Origin: Methanobacteriota archaeon
GTDB taxonomy: Archaea > Thermoplasmatota > Poseidoniia > Poseidoniales > Poseidoniaceae
DNA: 11,090 nt
Direction: 5' to 3'
NCBI GenBank assembly: GCA_002727515.1
Contig: PBXF01000011.1
Span: 55,418-66,507 of the forward strand
Shown here: one piece after another, positions 1-6,234 of the stretch
How the letters are laid out: every line of letters begins with the position of its first letter
How positions within the stretch are numbered: position 1 is the first letter of the stretch
Notes under the pieces: model-generated
Databases searched by the model: none
Told to the model about the DNA's origin: nothing
What the model saw: only the letters and a program-made list of their open reading frames with translations
Made by a program: the position numbers and the translations under genes

Positions 1-1032
1 GGATTGGGTCACTTAGTTCACATGCCATCTCACATAGATGCATGGGTTGGTCAATGGAAAGAAGCAATCGACTGTAATATAGCAGCAGTAGATGCAGATG
101 ATAGATATGTTGAATTGACCGGAAATGAATCCCAATTTTACAAATTCTACAGAATGCACAACCATCATTTCGTTGTTTGGTGTGCTATGTTCGATGGTCA
201 ATATGAAACTGCACTGAAATACGCAAGAAAAGCAGTGGATACGTTGCCTGCAGGTGATGCAAATGGTGGTGTTCAGTTCATGTTAGCAGGAATAATCCCA
301 ATGGGTGCTATCTTCTTGGAATCATATGTTACCATGCCATGGCATGTAATGATTAGATTTGGAAAGTGGGATGAAATTCTAGCAGAACCTATGTACGATG
401 ATAAGGAAGTATTCCCTGCAACAATTGCTACCCAACATTACGCACGAGGTGTTGCATACGCATCAAAGGGAATGGTTCCAGAAGCGGAAGCAGAACAAGC
501 ATTATTCAAGGAAGCACTTCAAAATCCAGCATTAGCAGGAAGAATGATGCATAACAACTTCATGTATCAGGATCCAGAAGAAGGTCCTTCCATTCTAAAT
601 GTTAACGCTGCAATCCTAGAGGCTGAAATCGAATACAGAAGACAATTCCTTGCAAAAGCAAATGGAGACTCATATGATTTCACAGCGGCTTTCGATGAAT
701 TGAGAAGAGGAGTCGATCTATCTCTGAATTTAGCATACAACGAACCTTGGGGTCAAATGCAGCCAGTTCGCCACATTCTTGGAGCACTACTTCTTGAACA
801 GGGTCATGTTGATGAAGCAGAGCAAGTATACCGCGAAGACATCAAATTGTGGAAAGATAATATGTGGGGTCTATTGGGACTTAAATTGTGTTTAGAGGCA
901 AAAGGAGACTCACCAGAAGAACTAGCAACAGTCACCGCTTTATTCAACGAAAGAAGTTCAAGGGCAGACATTGTACCAGCAAAAACTTGTTTCTGTGCGC
1001 AAGACGCTCTCGAAAAGAGCTGCTGCGACTGA
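1..1032 (+). CDS. Tetratricopeptide-repeat (TPR) protein, 5'-truncated
   Basis: The reading frame is open from the first base, so the N-terminus lies outside the window; 343 residues are visible. The fragment has a GHLVHMPSHID...GQWKEAIDCN segment and a HNHHFVVWCAMFDGQYETALKYARKAVD segment. These His-rich helix pairs are typical of a large family of TPR proteins found in bacteria and archaea (HMPSH and HN-HF motifs). Later helix pairs (YARGVAYASKGMVPEAEAEQ, and HILGALLLEQGHVDEAEQVYRED) also fit TPRs. TPR domains normally act as protein-protein scaffolds; the specific partner cannot be read from sequence. The last 14 residues are unusual: four cysteines, with C-F-C at fragment residues 330-332 and C-C at 341-342, one residue before the stop. 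The neighbouring selO gene on the same strand is 70 bases away and may be transcribed separately. The family call is firm, the function unknown. Confidence 0.8.
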   Translation, partial: GLGHLVHMPSHIDAWVGQWKEAIDCNIAAVDADDRYVELTGNESQFYKFYRMHNHHFVVWCAMFDGQYETALKYARKAVDTLPAGDANGGVQFMLAGIIPMGAIFLESYVTMPWHVMIRFGKWDEILAEPMYDDKEVFPATIATQHYARGVAYASKGMVPEAEAEQALFKEALQNPALAGRMMHNNFMYQDPEEGPSILNVNAAILEAEIEYRRQFLAKANGDSYDFTAAFDELRRGVDLSLNLAYNEPWGQMQPVRHILGALLLEQGHVDEAEQVYREDIKLWKDNMWGLLGLKLCLEAKGDSPEELATVTALFNERSSRADIVPAKTCFCAQDALEKSCCD

Positions 1033-1040
1033 AAATAGAC

Positions 1041-1060
1041 TTTAATTTCTCGAAATTAAA
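1041..1060. repeat. Perfect A/T-rich inverted repeat, possible terminator or operator
   Basis: The arms TTTAATTTC and GAAATTAAA are exactly complementary around a two-base centre (TC), starting 9 bases after the stop of the TPR gene. As RNA this would form an 8-bp stem with a CTCG tetraloop. It could mark the 3' end of the TPR transcript, although only a weak T-rich stretch follows (ATCTTAG). As DNA, a symmetric A/T-rich site upstream of selO could instead be a regulator site or contain a TATA element. The symmetry is seen directly; the role is inference. Confidence 0.4.
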
Positions 1061-1102
1061 ATCTTAGTAACATTGTCTATTCAATAACAGTGGTAAAACC
1101 GT

Positions 1103-2617
1103 ATGAAGTCTCTAAACTGGGTAAGCCGTTTCCTTGATGAAACTCCTGGTGATTCTGAAGTAGGTGGTAAGCCAAGACAGGTTCTAGGTGCTTGCTGGTC
1201 TAGAGTTAAACCCACACCTACTCCCAAACCCGTGCTAAGATTATGGTCTTACAAAATGGCTGAGGAGTTAGGTGTTAATTACGGTGGGGATGAATTTCTA
1301 GGCGGCAAAGACACCTTAGATGGCATGGATTGCTACGCTCAAAGATATGGCGGTCATCAATTTGGAAATTGGGCTGGACAATTAGGAGATGGCAGAGCAA
1401 TTACGCTCGGAGAAGTCGATACAGGATCAAAAGTTTTCGATATACAACTCAAAGGTTCTGGCGTGACACCATATTCCCGTTTTGCAGATGGAAAGGCTGT
1501 ACTTAGATCATCGATAAGAGAGTTTATTTGCAGCGAAGCAATGTATTATTTGGGTATTCCAACAACTAGAGTTTTGTCTATGGTTACCACCGGTGAAGAT
1601 GTTGTTAGAGATGTGTTGTACAATGGTAATCCTGCGCCTGAACCGGGTGCTATCGTTTGTAGGGTAGCAGAAAGTTTCATTCGTTTTGGAAGTTTCCAAA
1701 TTCATGCTATTACAGGAGACATTGAAACCCTGAGGTCTCTAGCTGAATATACGGTAAAGCATCATTTCCCTAAACACAATATTGAAACAGATGAATCTAT
1801 TATAGAATGGCTCAAACAAATCGCTGATGAAACTGCATTGATGATTGCTCACTGGATGCGAGTTGGTTTCGTTCACGGAGTAATGAATACAGACAATATG
1901 TCAATTAATGGATTAACCATAGATTATGGACCATATGGTTGGATAGAGGATTATGATTTAGGTTGGACACCTAACACTACTGATGCAGGAAGGAAACGGT
2001 ATAGGTTCGGTAATCAAGCCCAAATTGGGGCTTGGAATTTTGCAAGATTATTAGAATCAATAGGTCCTTTAATGTCAGACCCTGAAATGCTATATCAGGC
2101 ATTAGATTTCTACTATGAATCATATGAAAAATATAGTAATTCAATGTGGGCAGATAAATTAGGTATAGAGATTCCAGAGAAATCAGATGATGAATTAATT
2201 AAGGAAATGACATCATTGCTTCAGTCAACTGAAACCGATATGACAATATTTTTCAGACTCTTATCATCAATAGATACACCAGATGTTGAACATTTAAAAT
2301 TCGCATTCTACAAGGTTGAGGAAATCCCGGTTGAACAGTGGAATGATTGGCTAAATAAATGGTGGAAAAGGGTTGATTCCAATCCAAATAAAACAAAAAT
2401 GAACAAAGCAAATCCAAAATATGTGCTGCGTAATTGGATGGCTCAATTAGCAATTGATGCAGCAGAGAAAGAAGATTACACAATCGCCGAGGAATTGTGT
2501 AAATTGTTAGAAAATCCATATGACGATCAACCAGATTTCGAGGAAAAATGGTTTCAAAAGCGCCCTGAATGGGCGAGAAATAGAGTTGGTTGTTCAATGC
2601 TTTCTTGCTCAAGCTAA
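1103..2617 (+). CDS. selO: SelO family protein adenylyltransferase (AMPylator), Cys form
   Basis: A 504-residue homologue of SelO/YdiU (formerly UPF0061), a kinase-fold enzyme known to transfer AMP from ATP to Ser/Thr/Tyr of target proteins, linked to redox homeostasis. The family signature is extensive: YAQRYGGHQFGNWAGQLGDGRA (79-99), the LKGSGVTPYSR segment with candidate nucleotide-binding K117 (116-126), LRSSIREFICSEAM (134-147, with E140), HGVMNTDNM (258-266, candidate catalytic D264 and N265) and the metal-binding D274 in IDYGP. Length matches the family. The protein ends S-C-S-S, with C502 third from the end, exactly where eukaryotic SelO has selenocysteine. The start is well fixed: an in-frame TAA lies at 1094-1096 and ATG 1103 is the only start before the conserved N-terminal GACWSRVKPTPTP region. 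The ribosome binding site is weak (GTGGT, about 8 bases upstream). It converges on the methyltransferase with a 14-base gap. SelO is mainly bacterial and mitochondrial, so its archaeal context suggests transfer. Confidence 0.93.
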   Translation: MKSLNWVSRFLDETPGDSEVGGKPRQVLGACWSRVKPTPTPKPVLRLWSYKMAEELGVNYGGDEFLGGKDTLDGMDCYAQRYGGHQFGNWAGQLGDGRAITLGEVDTGSKVFDIQLKGSGVTPYSRFADGKAVLRSSIREFICSEAMYYLGIPTTRVLSMVTTGEDVVRDVLYNGNPAPEPGAIVCRVAESFIRFGSFQIHAITGDIETLRSLAEYTVKHHFPKHNIETDESIIEWLKQIADETALMIAHWMRVGFVHGVMNTDNMSINGLTIDYGPYGWIEDYDLGWTPNTTDAGRKRYRFGNQAQIGAWNFARLLESIGPLMSDPEMLYQALDFYYESYEKYSNSMWADKLGIEIPEKSDDELIKEMTSLLQSTETDMTIFFRLLSSIDTPDVEHLKFAFYKVEEIPVEQWNDWLNKWWKRVDSNPNKTKMNKANPKYVLRNWMAQLAIDAAEKEDYTIAEELCKLLENPYDDQPDFEEKWFQKRPEWARNRVGCSMLSCSS

Positions 2618-2651
2618 ATTAATCGAAGATTTTACTTCGCTTTATTTGCTT
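2611..2651. terminator. Imperfect stem-loop between convergent genes, candidate bidirectional terminator
   Basis: The convergent 3' ends share one foldable element. An inner stem CGAAG (2624-2628)/CTTCG (2635-2639) closes a six-base loop. It is extended by AA/TT pairs (2621-2622 with 2641-2642) and by AAGC-T-AAAT (2611-2619, one bulged T) pairing with ATTTGCTT (2644-2651). The structure covers the stop codons of both selO (2615-2617) and the methyltransferase (2632-2634). T-rich sequence follows on the plus strand and an ATTAATTT run follows the inner stem on the minus strand. Archaeal termination depends mostly on T-runs, so the hairpin may act in 3'-end protection rather than termination. 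Confidence 0.4.
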
Positions 2652-3372
2652 TGAAACGACTAGACATACCTGGGAACAGAAGCCTTGCTTTTACATTCTC
2701 AAATCCAATTTCTTTCATGATTTTTTTGTAATATGAGTGAGTTCCGTAGTGCGTATAGGTTCTTGCTAACCATTTCCAAGGATGATTGGGATCTTTTGTC
2801 ACATATCTTGCGACCCACTGGACAAAAGTAGCCATGTATATTCTGCCGAATATTCCGTGAAGCCAATTTGCTTTACCAGCGTCACATATTACTAACTGAC
2901 CACCAGGTTTCAAAACTCGATGAATCTCTTCAAGTCCCTTCTTCTTATCTTTAAAATCTCTAAATGAAAATAAGCAAAACACCCTGTCAAACGTGTTATC
3001 TGGCAGAGGGATATTTTCTGCAATCGCTTCAACATATTCTGCTTTTGTATCTCCTCTTTCTTCTCTTGCAGCATCGACTCTCTTCCTACATACTTTGAGC
3101 ATCTCTGCGCTAGGATCTAAGCAAGTTAATTCGGTTCCTTGTAAGTCGACGGCAAAAGAACCAGGTCCACATCCGATTTCGAGTACATTCATTCCAGGTT
3201 TGGCGTGATTTCTAACGTGTTTCCTCATTCCTTTGTCAAAACCTAATGTCATTATTTTGTTAACACGGTCGTAAACTGGAATGGTGGCTTCTAATTGTCT
3301 TTCTAACTCTGTCCAAGCATCATCGTCGATGCCTGAGGGGTCGAATCCTCCTGTCCCAGAGCGGTCTGCCAT
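2632..3372 (-). CDS. Class I SAM-dependent methyltransferase, UbiE/MenG-like
   Basis: A 246-residue Rossmann-fold methyltransferase using S-adenosylmethionine. The SAM-binding glycine loop is VLEIGCGPGSFAVD (63-76). The next acidic residue is D86 in CLDPSAEML, followed by the AENIPLPDNTFDRVFCLFSFRDF region (118-140) and the VLKPGGQLVICD post-strand motif (153-164). The segment YDRVNKIMTLGFDKGMRKH (34-52) resembles the YD-MN-mSlG-h--Wr signature of UbiE/MenG quinone C-methyltransferases, so a role in menaquinone or another membrane lipid/quinone is plausible but unproven; other small-molecule methyltransferases share this fold. The N-terminal 30 residues are acidic and family-atypical. The last ten residues (SSRFKANKAK) are basic. 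The start ATG (3372) has no clear Shine-Dalgarno sequence but sits about 20-25 bases after a TATA-like box, consistent with a leaderless mRNA. It is divergent from the ATP synthase operon. Confidence 0.85.
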   Translation of the reverse strand: MADRSGTGGFDPSGIDDDAWTELERQLEATIPVYDRVNKIMTLGFDKGMRKHVRNHAKPGMNVLEIGCGPGSFAVDLQGTELTCLDPSAEMLKVCRKRVDAAREERGDTKAEYVEAIAENIPLPDNTFDRVFCLFSFRDFKDKKKGLEEIHRVLKPGGQLVICDAGKANWLHGIFGRIYMATFVQWVARYVTKDPNHPWKWLARTYTHYGTHSYYKKIMKEIGFENVKARLLFPGMSSRFKANKAK

Positions 3373-3387
3373 AGTCTCTCGGCTGTG

Positions 3388-3398
3388 ATTATAGTTTT
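3388..3398 (-). promoter_or_regulatory. TATA-like box for the methyltransferase gene
   Basis: Read on the minus strand this is AAAACTATAAT. Its centre lies about 21 bases upstream of the methyltransferase ATG at 3372, so a transcript starting roughly 25 bases downstream would begin at or beside the start codon. This fits the leaderless transcripts common in archaea and the absence of an SD motif before this gene. Only the motif and its spacing support the call. Confidence 0.35.
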
Positions 3399-3429
3399 GA
3401 CAATTTGGGGTACATTCTCATTATTCCGA

Positions 3430-3440
3430 TTTTAATAAAT
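3430..3440 (+). promoter_or_regulatory. Candidate TATA box of the ATP synthase operon
   Basis: TTTTAATAAAT is the best archaeal TATA-box match in the 138-base divergent region (3373-3510). The expected transcription start is about 25 bases downstream, near 3460, giving a leader of about 50 bases before the preferred ahaH start at 3511. A second A/T-rich element, TTTAATTT at 3472-3479, would instead place the start near 3503. No start site is proven. Confidence 0.45.
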
Positions 3441-3457
3441 TTGCAAACAGACCACGA

Positions 3458-3470
3458 GGGTTATGAACCC
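3458..3470. repeat. 13-base palindrome GGGTT-ATG-AACCC in the operon leader/promoter
   Basis: The 5-base arms GGGTT (3458-3462) and AACCC (3466-3470) flank an ATG. It coincides with the transcription start predicted from the TATA-like box at 3430-3440. It could be a regulator site overlapping the start, or an RNA hairpin in which an upstream in-frame ATG (3463) and its GAGGG motif are masked. The symmetry is seen directly; the function is inferred. Confidence 0.35.
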
Positions 3471-3493
3471 GTTTAATTTGGGCAGGGATAATA

Positions 3494-3500
3494 GGGTGAT
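3494..3500 (+). promoter_or_regulatory. Ribosome binding site supporting the ahaH start at 3511
   Basis: GGGTGAT matches part of the archaeal SD consensus GGAGGTGAT and lies 10 bases before ATG 3511. It supports that start over the in-frame ATG at 3463, which lies in the loop of a possible hairpin. Confidence 0.45.
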
Positions 3501-3510
3501 TTCTGTGGGT

Positions 3511-3822
3511 ATGTCTGATGTACTTCAACACATAAAAAATGCAGAAGATTCTGCAAAACAAACCTTGGCTGATGCCAAAGAACAAGCAACAAAAATAGTC
3601 GCAGATGCCCGAAAAGAAGCATCAGAGATTCTGCAAGAAGCTCAAGATGGCGCTGTGAGTTCAACAGTTGCTACCATTGACTCAGCAAGGCAAGAAGCCG
3701 GCAAGGAAGCGGAGGGCGTCCAGGCTGAAGGTACAAAGGCGGTTGCAGCAATTCAGTCTTCGGCTGGAACTAAAAGAGATGAAGCAGTTCAACTGATTAT
3801 CGATTCATTAATGTCTAACTGA
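3511..3822 (+). CDS. ahaH: A-type ATP synthase subunit H (peripheral stalk)
   Basis: A 103-residue, almost wholly helical, Ala/Glu/Lys-rich protein. With subunit E it forms the peripheral stalk that stops the A3B3 head from rotating. The start MSDVLQHIKNAEDSAK matches the usual beginning of AhaH (short hydrophobic patch, then IK-AE), and the length fits the family (about 100-110). A long charged coiled coil follows (AKEQATKIVADARKEASEIL) without membrane segments. An in-frame ATG at 3463 would add 16 residues (MNPFNLGRDNRVISVG) that do not look like the family. I prefer 3511, but a leaderless transcript starting at 3463 cannot be excluded. It is the first gene of the operon. Its stop codon TGA runs directly into the SD of ahaI (TGAGGTGA), suggesting coupled translation. 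Confidence 0.85.
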   Translation: MSDVLQHIKNAEDSAKQTLADAKEQATKIVADARKEASEILQEAQDGAVSSTVATIDSARQEAGKEAEGVQAEGTKAVAAIQSSAGTKRDEAVQLIIDSLMSN

Positions 3823-3827
3823 GGTGA
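3821..3827 (+). promoter_or_regulatory. SD GAGGTGA that sets the ahaI start at 3833
   Basis: GAGGTGA overlaps the ahaH stop codon (3820-3822) and ends 5 bases before ATG 3833. An in-frame GTG at 3824 lies inside this SD and is therefore not a credible start. Confidence 0.75.
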
Positions 3828-3832
3828 ATATC

Positions 3833-5863
3833 ATGCTTAGCACTGTTGAGATGGTTCGTTTAACAATGGCCGGATCTAGTGATAACTTAGACTCTGTCTT
3901 GAGAGTCTCTGGGGATTTAGGATACATACACATTACCCCTTACTCAGGTGATACTGATGGAATAACGGTAGGCGTCCCCCATTCAGATGCGGATTCAAAA
4001 TCAAATCTGCTTTCCAAGGTAAGGTCTGTAAATTCTGTACTCAAATGTTCCAACAAAAGCGGACCTCTGACAAAGGGAGAAACAGAAAAGGCTCTCGACG
4101 CAGGATTTGCAGAAAAAGTGGAATCGATTGCTACAGTAATTGCAGAAATGAATGAGGCCGAAGCATCAATCATTAGATTATCAGAAAGAGCATCAATTTT
4201 AGAGAAGATATCTCCACTAGACATGCCTCTTGAACTTTTGACCTCCATCGAGTCAATCGAGGTCTATCTTGGTGAGACAACAAAGAGCGACAGAGTGAAG
4301 AACATTTTTGGAGAGTTGGCTAACAGGGTTGAAATCCACGTTGTGAAGAACTTAATCGCTGTTGCTTGTACTGGAAAAGACGCAGCAGAAGTCCAAATGG
4401 CACTCGGCGAACTCGGAGTTAAACCCATTCAAATCCCAACAGGAAAAGGTAAGCCAAGTTCTTTGTATGCCCAAGCCAGAAAGGACATTGACATAGCAGA
4501 GTCAAAAATAGAAGAATGTAAAGGCAAGTGCGACGATTGGGGATTAAGGAACGGCAGGACACTTCTTGCAGTGCAAGAGTATCTCGAAAGAGAAGTTGAG
4601 ATTCTAACAGGGCACACACTATGTGCAACAAGTGACCATGCTTATGCAATGGAAGCATGGCTTCCTGCATCTAAGGCAGAAGAAGCTAGAAGCATATTGT
4701 CAAAACACGCTTCTCACATAACAATAGAAGCATTCGTCGATGACCACCACGGTCACCATGATGACGATCATCATCACACAGAATACCCACCAATTGAGTA
4801 TGACACTCTACCTTCCACAAGGCACGCATCGCTATTAACTAACCTGGTTGGCAGGCCAAAATACGGAACAATAGACCCAACAAGTATCATGGCATACACA
4901 TTCCCTATATTCTACGGGTTGATTTTAGGAGACGCTGGATATGGTTTAGTAATCATGCTTCTCGCTCTATTCTTGAAATCAAAGATCGGACACGACCCAT
5001 CTGGTAAAGTGGCATCAAGAATTTTGATGAACATGGGGATTGCAACTTTCATAGTAGGTGTACTAACCGCTGAGGCCTTTGGTTTCGTCATAGAAAAATG
5101 GGCTATTTTCACTTGGCTGTATGAGCCCATGTATGATGGTACAAAGTATGCTCTAGAAGGAACTGTATTCGTAGAATGGTTTGGTCTATCTCACACATAC
5201 CTGCCATTCCACAGAGCCGGAGGCGCTTTGGCAGATTACATATTACTCTCAATTTATCTTGGCTGCGGCCACCTACTTCTAGGATTCATTATTGGATTTG
5301 TTAACGTACTAAAGAACCATGGATTTGTAGCAGCATTCTTCGAAAAGGGCTCTTGGCTTCTTATTCTAATCGGCGGATCAGCACACATTCTGAGATTCAT
5401 TACCGACGACAGTTACGGCACATTCGAATTATCTGGTTGGTCTGTTACTGTAATAGTAGGTGTAATTTGTCTAATCATTGGACTAGCCGTATACGAAGGA
5501 TTCGGATGGCTTGGTGGACTAATTATGGGTCCAATCGAAACATTCGGTCTACTTGCTAACACGCTCTCATACCTCAGAATAATGGCTGTTGGTGTTGCAG
5601 GTGTCAAGATTGCAGAAATAGGTAACGAAATGGGCTTCCATGGCATGGCTGACGCAATCACCGCAGGAGATTACTTACTAGTTCTGCCGTTGTTCATTCT
5701 ATGGATAGGTGTTCAAGTATTCGCACTGGCTCTTGGACTTCTATCACCAAGTATTCACGCAGTCCGTCTACACTTCGTTGAGTGGATGGGCAAGTTCCAT
5801 GACGGCTCCGGCGAGGAGTTCAAACCATTGGGTGGCCGTCCTCTACATGTGGAGGGTTACTAA
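3833..5863 (+). CDS. ahaI: A-type ATP synthase subunit I (membrane stator, a-subunit equivalent)
   Basis: A 676-residue two-part protein. The soluble N-terminal half (about 1-320) has long helices and binds the peripheral stalks. The C-terminal half (about 350-640) has seven or eight membrane helices and forms the ion half-channels against the K ring. Key features: YPPIEYDTLP linker (318-327), IDPT...FPIFYGLILGDAGYG (347-371) with the family GDAGYG motif, and LLANTLSYLRIMAVGVAG (574-590), whose R582 corresponds to the essential arginine facing the rotor glutamate. The C-terminal tail IHAVRLHFVEWMGKFHDGSGEEFKPLGG is strongly conserved in the family. An unusual His/Asp cluster (DDHHGHHDDDHHH, 303-315) sits at the junction of the soluble and membrane halves. 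The start at 3833 is set by an SD overlapping the ahaH stop. Length is normal for the family. Confidence 0.95.
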   Translation: MLSTVEMVRLTMAGSSDNLDSVLRVSGDLGYIHITPYSGDTDGITVGVPHSDADSKSNLLSKVRSVNSVLKCSNKSGPLTKGETEKALDAGFAEKVESIATVIAEMNEAEASIIRLSERASILEKISPLDMPLELLTSIESIEVYLGETTKSDRVKNIFGELANRVEIHVVKNLIAVACTGKDAAEVQMALGELGVKPIQIPTGKGKPSSLYAQARKDIDIAESKIEECKGKCDDWGLRNGRTLLAVQEYLEREVEILTGHTLCATSDHAYAMEAWLPASKAEEARSILSKHASHITIEAFVDDHHGHHDDDHHHTEYPPIEYDTLPSTRHASLLTNLVGRPKYGTIDPTSIMAYTFPIFYGLILGDAGYGLVIMLLALFLKSKIGHDPSGKVASRILMNMGIATFIVGVLTAEAFGFVIEKWAIFTWLYEPMYDGTKYALEGTVFVEWFGLSHTYLPFHRAGGALADYILLSIYLGCGHLLLGFIIGFVNVLKNHGFVAAFFEKGSWLLILIGGSAHILRFITDDSYGTFELSGWSVTVIVGVICLIIGLAVYEGFGWLGGLIMGPIETFGLLANTLSYLRIMAVGVAGVKIAEIGNEMGFHGMADAITAGDYLLVLPLFILWIGVQVFALALGLLSPSIHAVRLHFVEWMGKFHDGSGEEFKPLGGRPLHVEGY

Positions 5864-5903
5864 TATCACAGTCCCAAATTGGACAAATAGGAGGTAAAAA
5901 AAT

Positions 5904-6200
5904 ATGAACGCAAAAATTGTGAAGATGAGCCTAAGAGCATTGATCATCCTAATGGGTATCACTATGCTAGCGCAAGGAGTACTAGCAGCAGCTGACCCGT
6001 ATGATGGATGGGGTAAATACATGGGATCCGGTATTGCACTGGGTCTAGCGGCTATTGGTGCTGGATACTCCCAAGGTAGTATCGGAAGCGCTGCAGTCGG
6101 AATGCTAGCAGAAGACGGAAGCAAATTCGGTCCTGCTCTAATCTTTACTGCATTGCCAGAATCTATCGTTATTCTAGGTGCGCTACCACTGTTCCTATGA
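5904..6200 (+). CDS. ahaK: A-type ATP synthase subunit K (proteolipid of the rotor ring)
   Basis: A 98-residue c-subunit-like proteolipid. Residues 38-66 form the glycine-rich first ring helix (MGSGIALGLAAIGAGYSQG), followed by the polar loop MLAEDGSKFG (67-76). The second helix, ALIFTALPESIVILGALPLFL (78-98), carries the ion-carrying E86 in the LPES motif. Q57 in helix 1 with E86-S87 resembles the Q...ES ligand pattern of sodium-binding c-rings, so Na+ coupling is possible but not proven. The N-terminus (1-29) looks like a signal peptide: basic MNAKIVKMSLR, hydrophobic ALIILMGITMLAQGVLA, then A-A-D, with cleavage plausible near 28-30. The second helix ends only 12 residues after E86, shorter than usual. 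A strong SD AGGAGGT (5889-5895) lies 8 bases before the start, fitting the need for many copies per complex. It follows ahaI after 40 bases. Confidence 0.93.
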   Translation: MNAKIVKMSLRALIILMGITMLAQGVLAAADPYDGWGKYMGSGIALGLAAIGAGYSQGSIGSAAVGMLAEDGSKFGPALIFTALPESIVILGALPLFL

Positions 6201-6234
6201 GCAGTTTTGTTCGTCTTGGAGCACAACTGCTCCA
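6199..6234 (+). other. Two mutually exclusive stem-loops in the ahaK-ahaE gap
   Basis: Stem A pairs GAGCAGTT (6199-6206) with AACTGCTC (6225-6232), 8 bp, and includes two bases of the ahaK stop codon. Stem B pairs TGGAGCA (6217-6223) with TGCTCCA (6228-6234), 7 bp with loop CAAC. They share 6228-6232, so only one can form at a time. A ribosome on the ahaK stop would cover the left arm of A and favour B. The gap (6201-6256) is the longest inside the operon. A role in RNA processing, stability or the K:E ratio is inference. Confidence 0.45.

Noticed and set aside
3824..3832. GTG start for ahaI at 3824
   Set aside because: The GTG lies within the SD GAGGTGA itself; ATG 3833 is correctly spaced from it.
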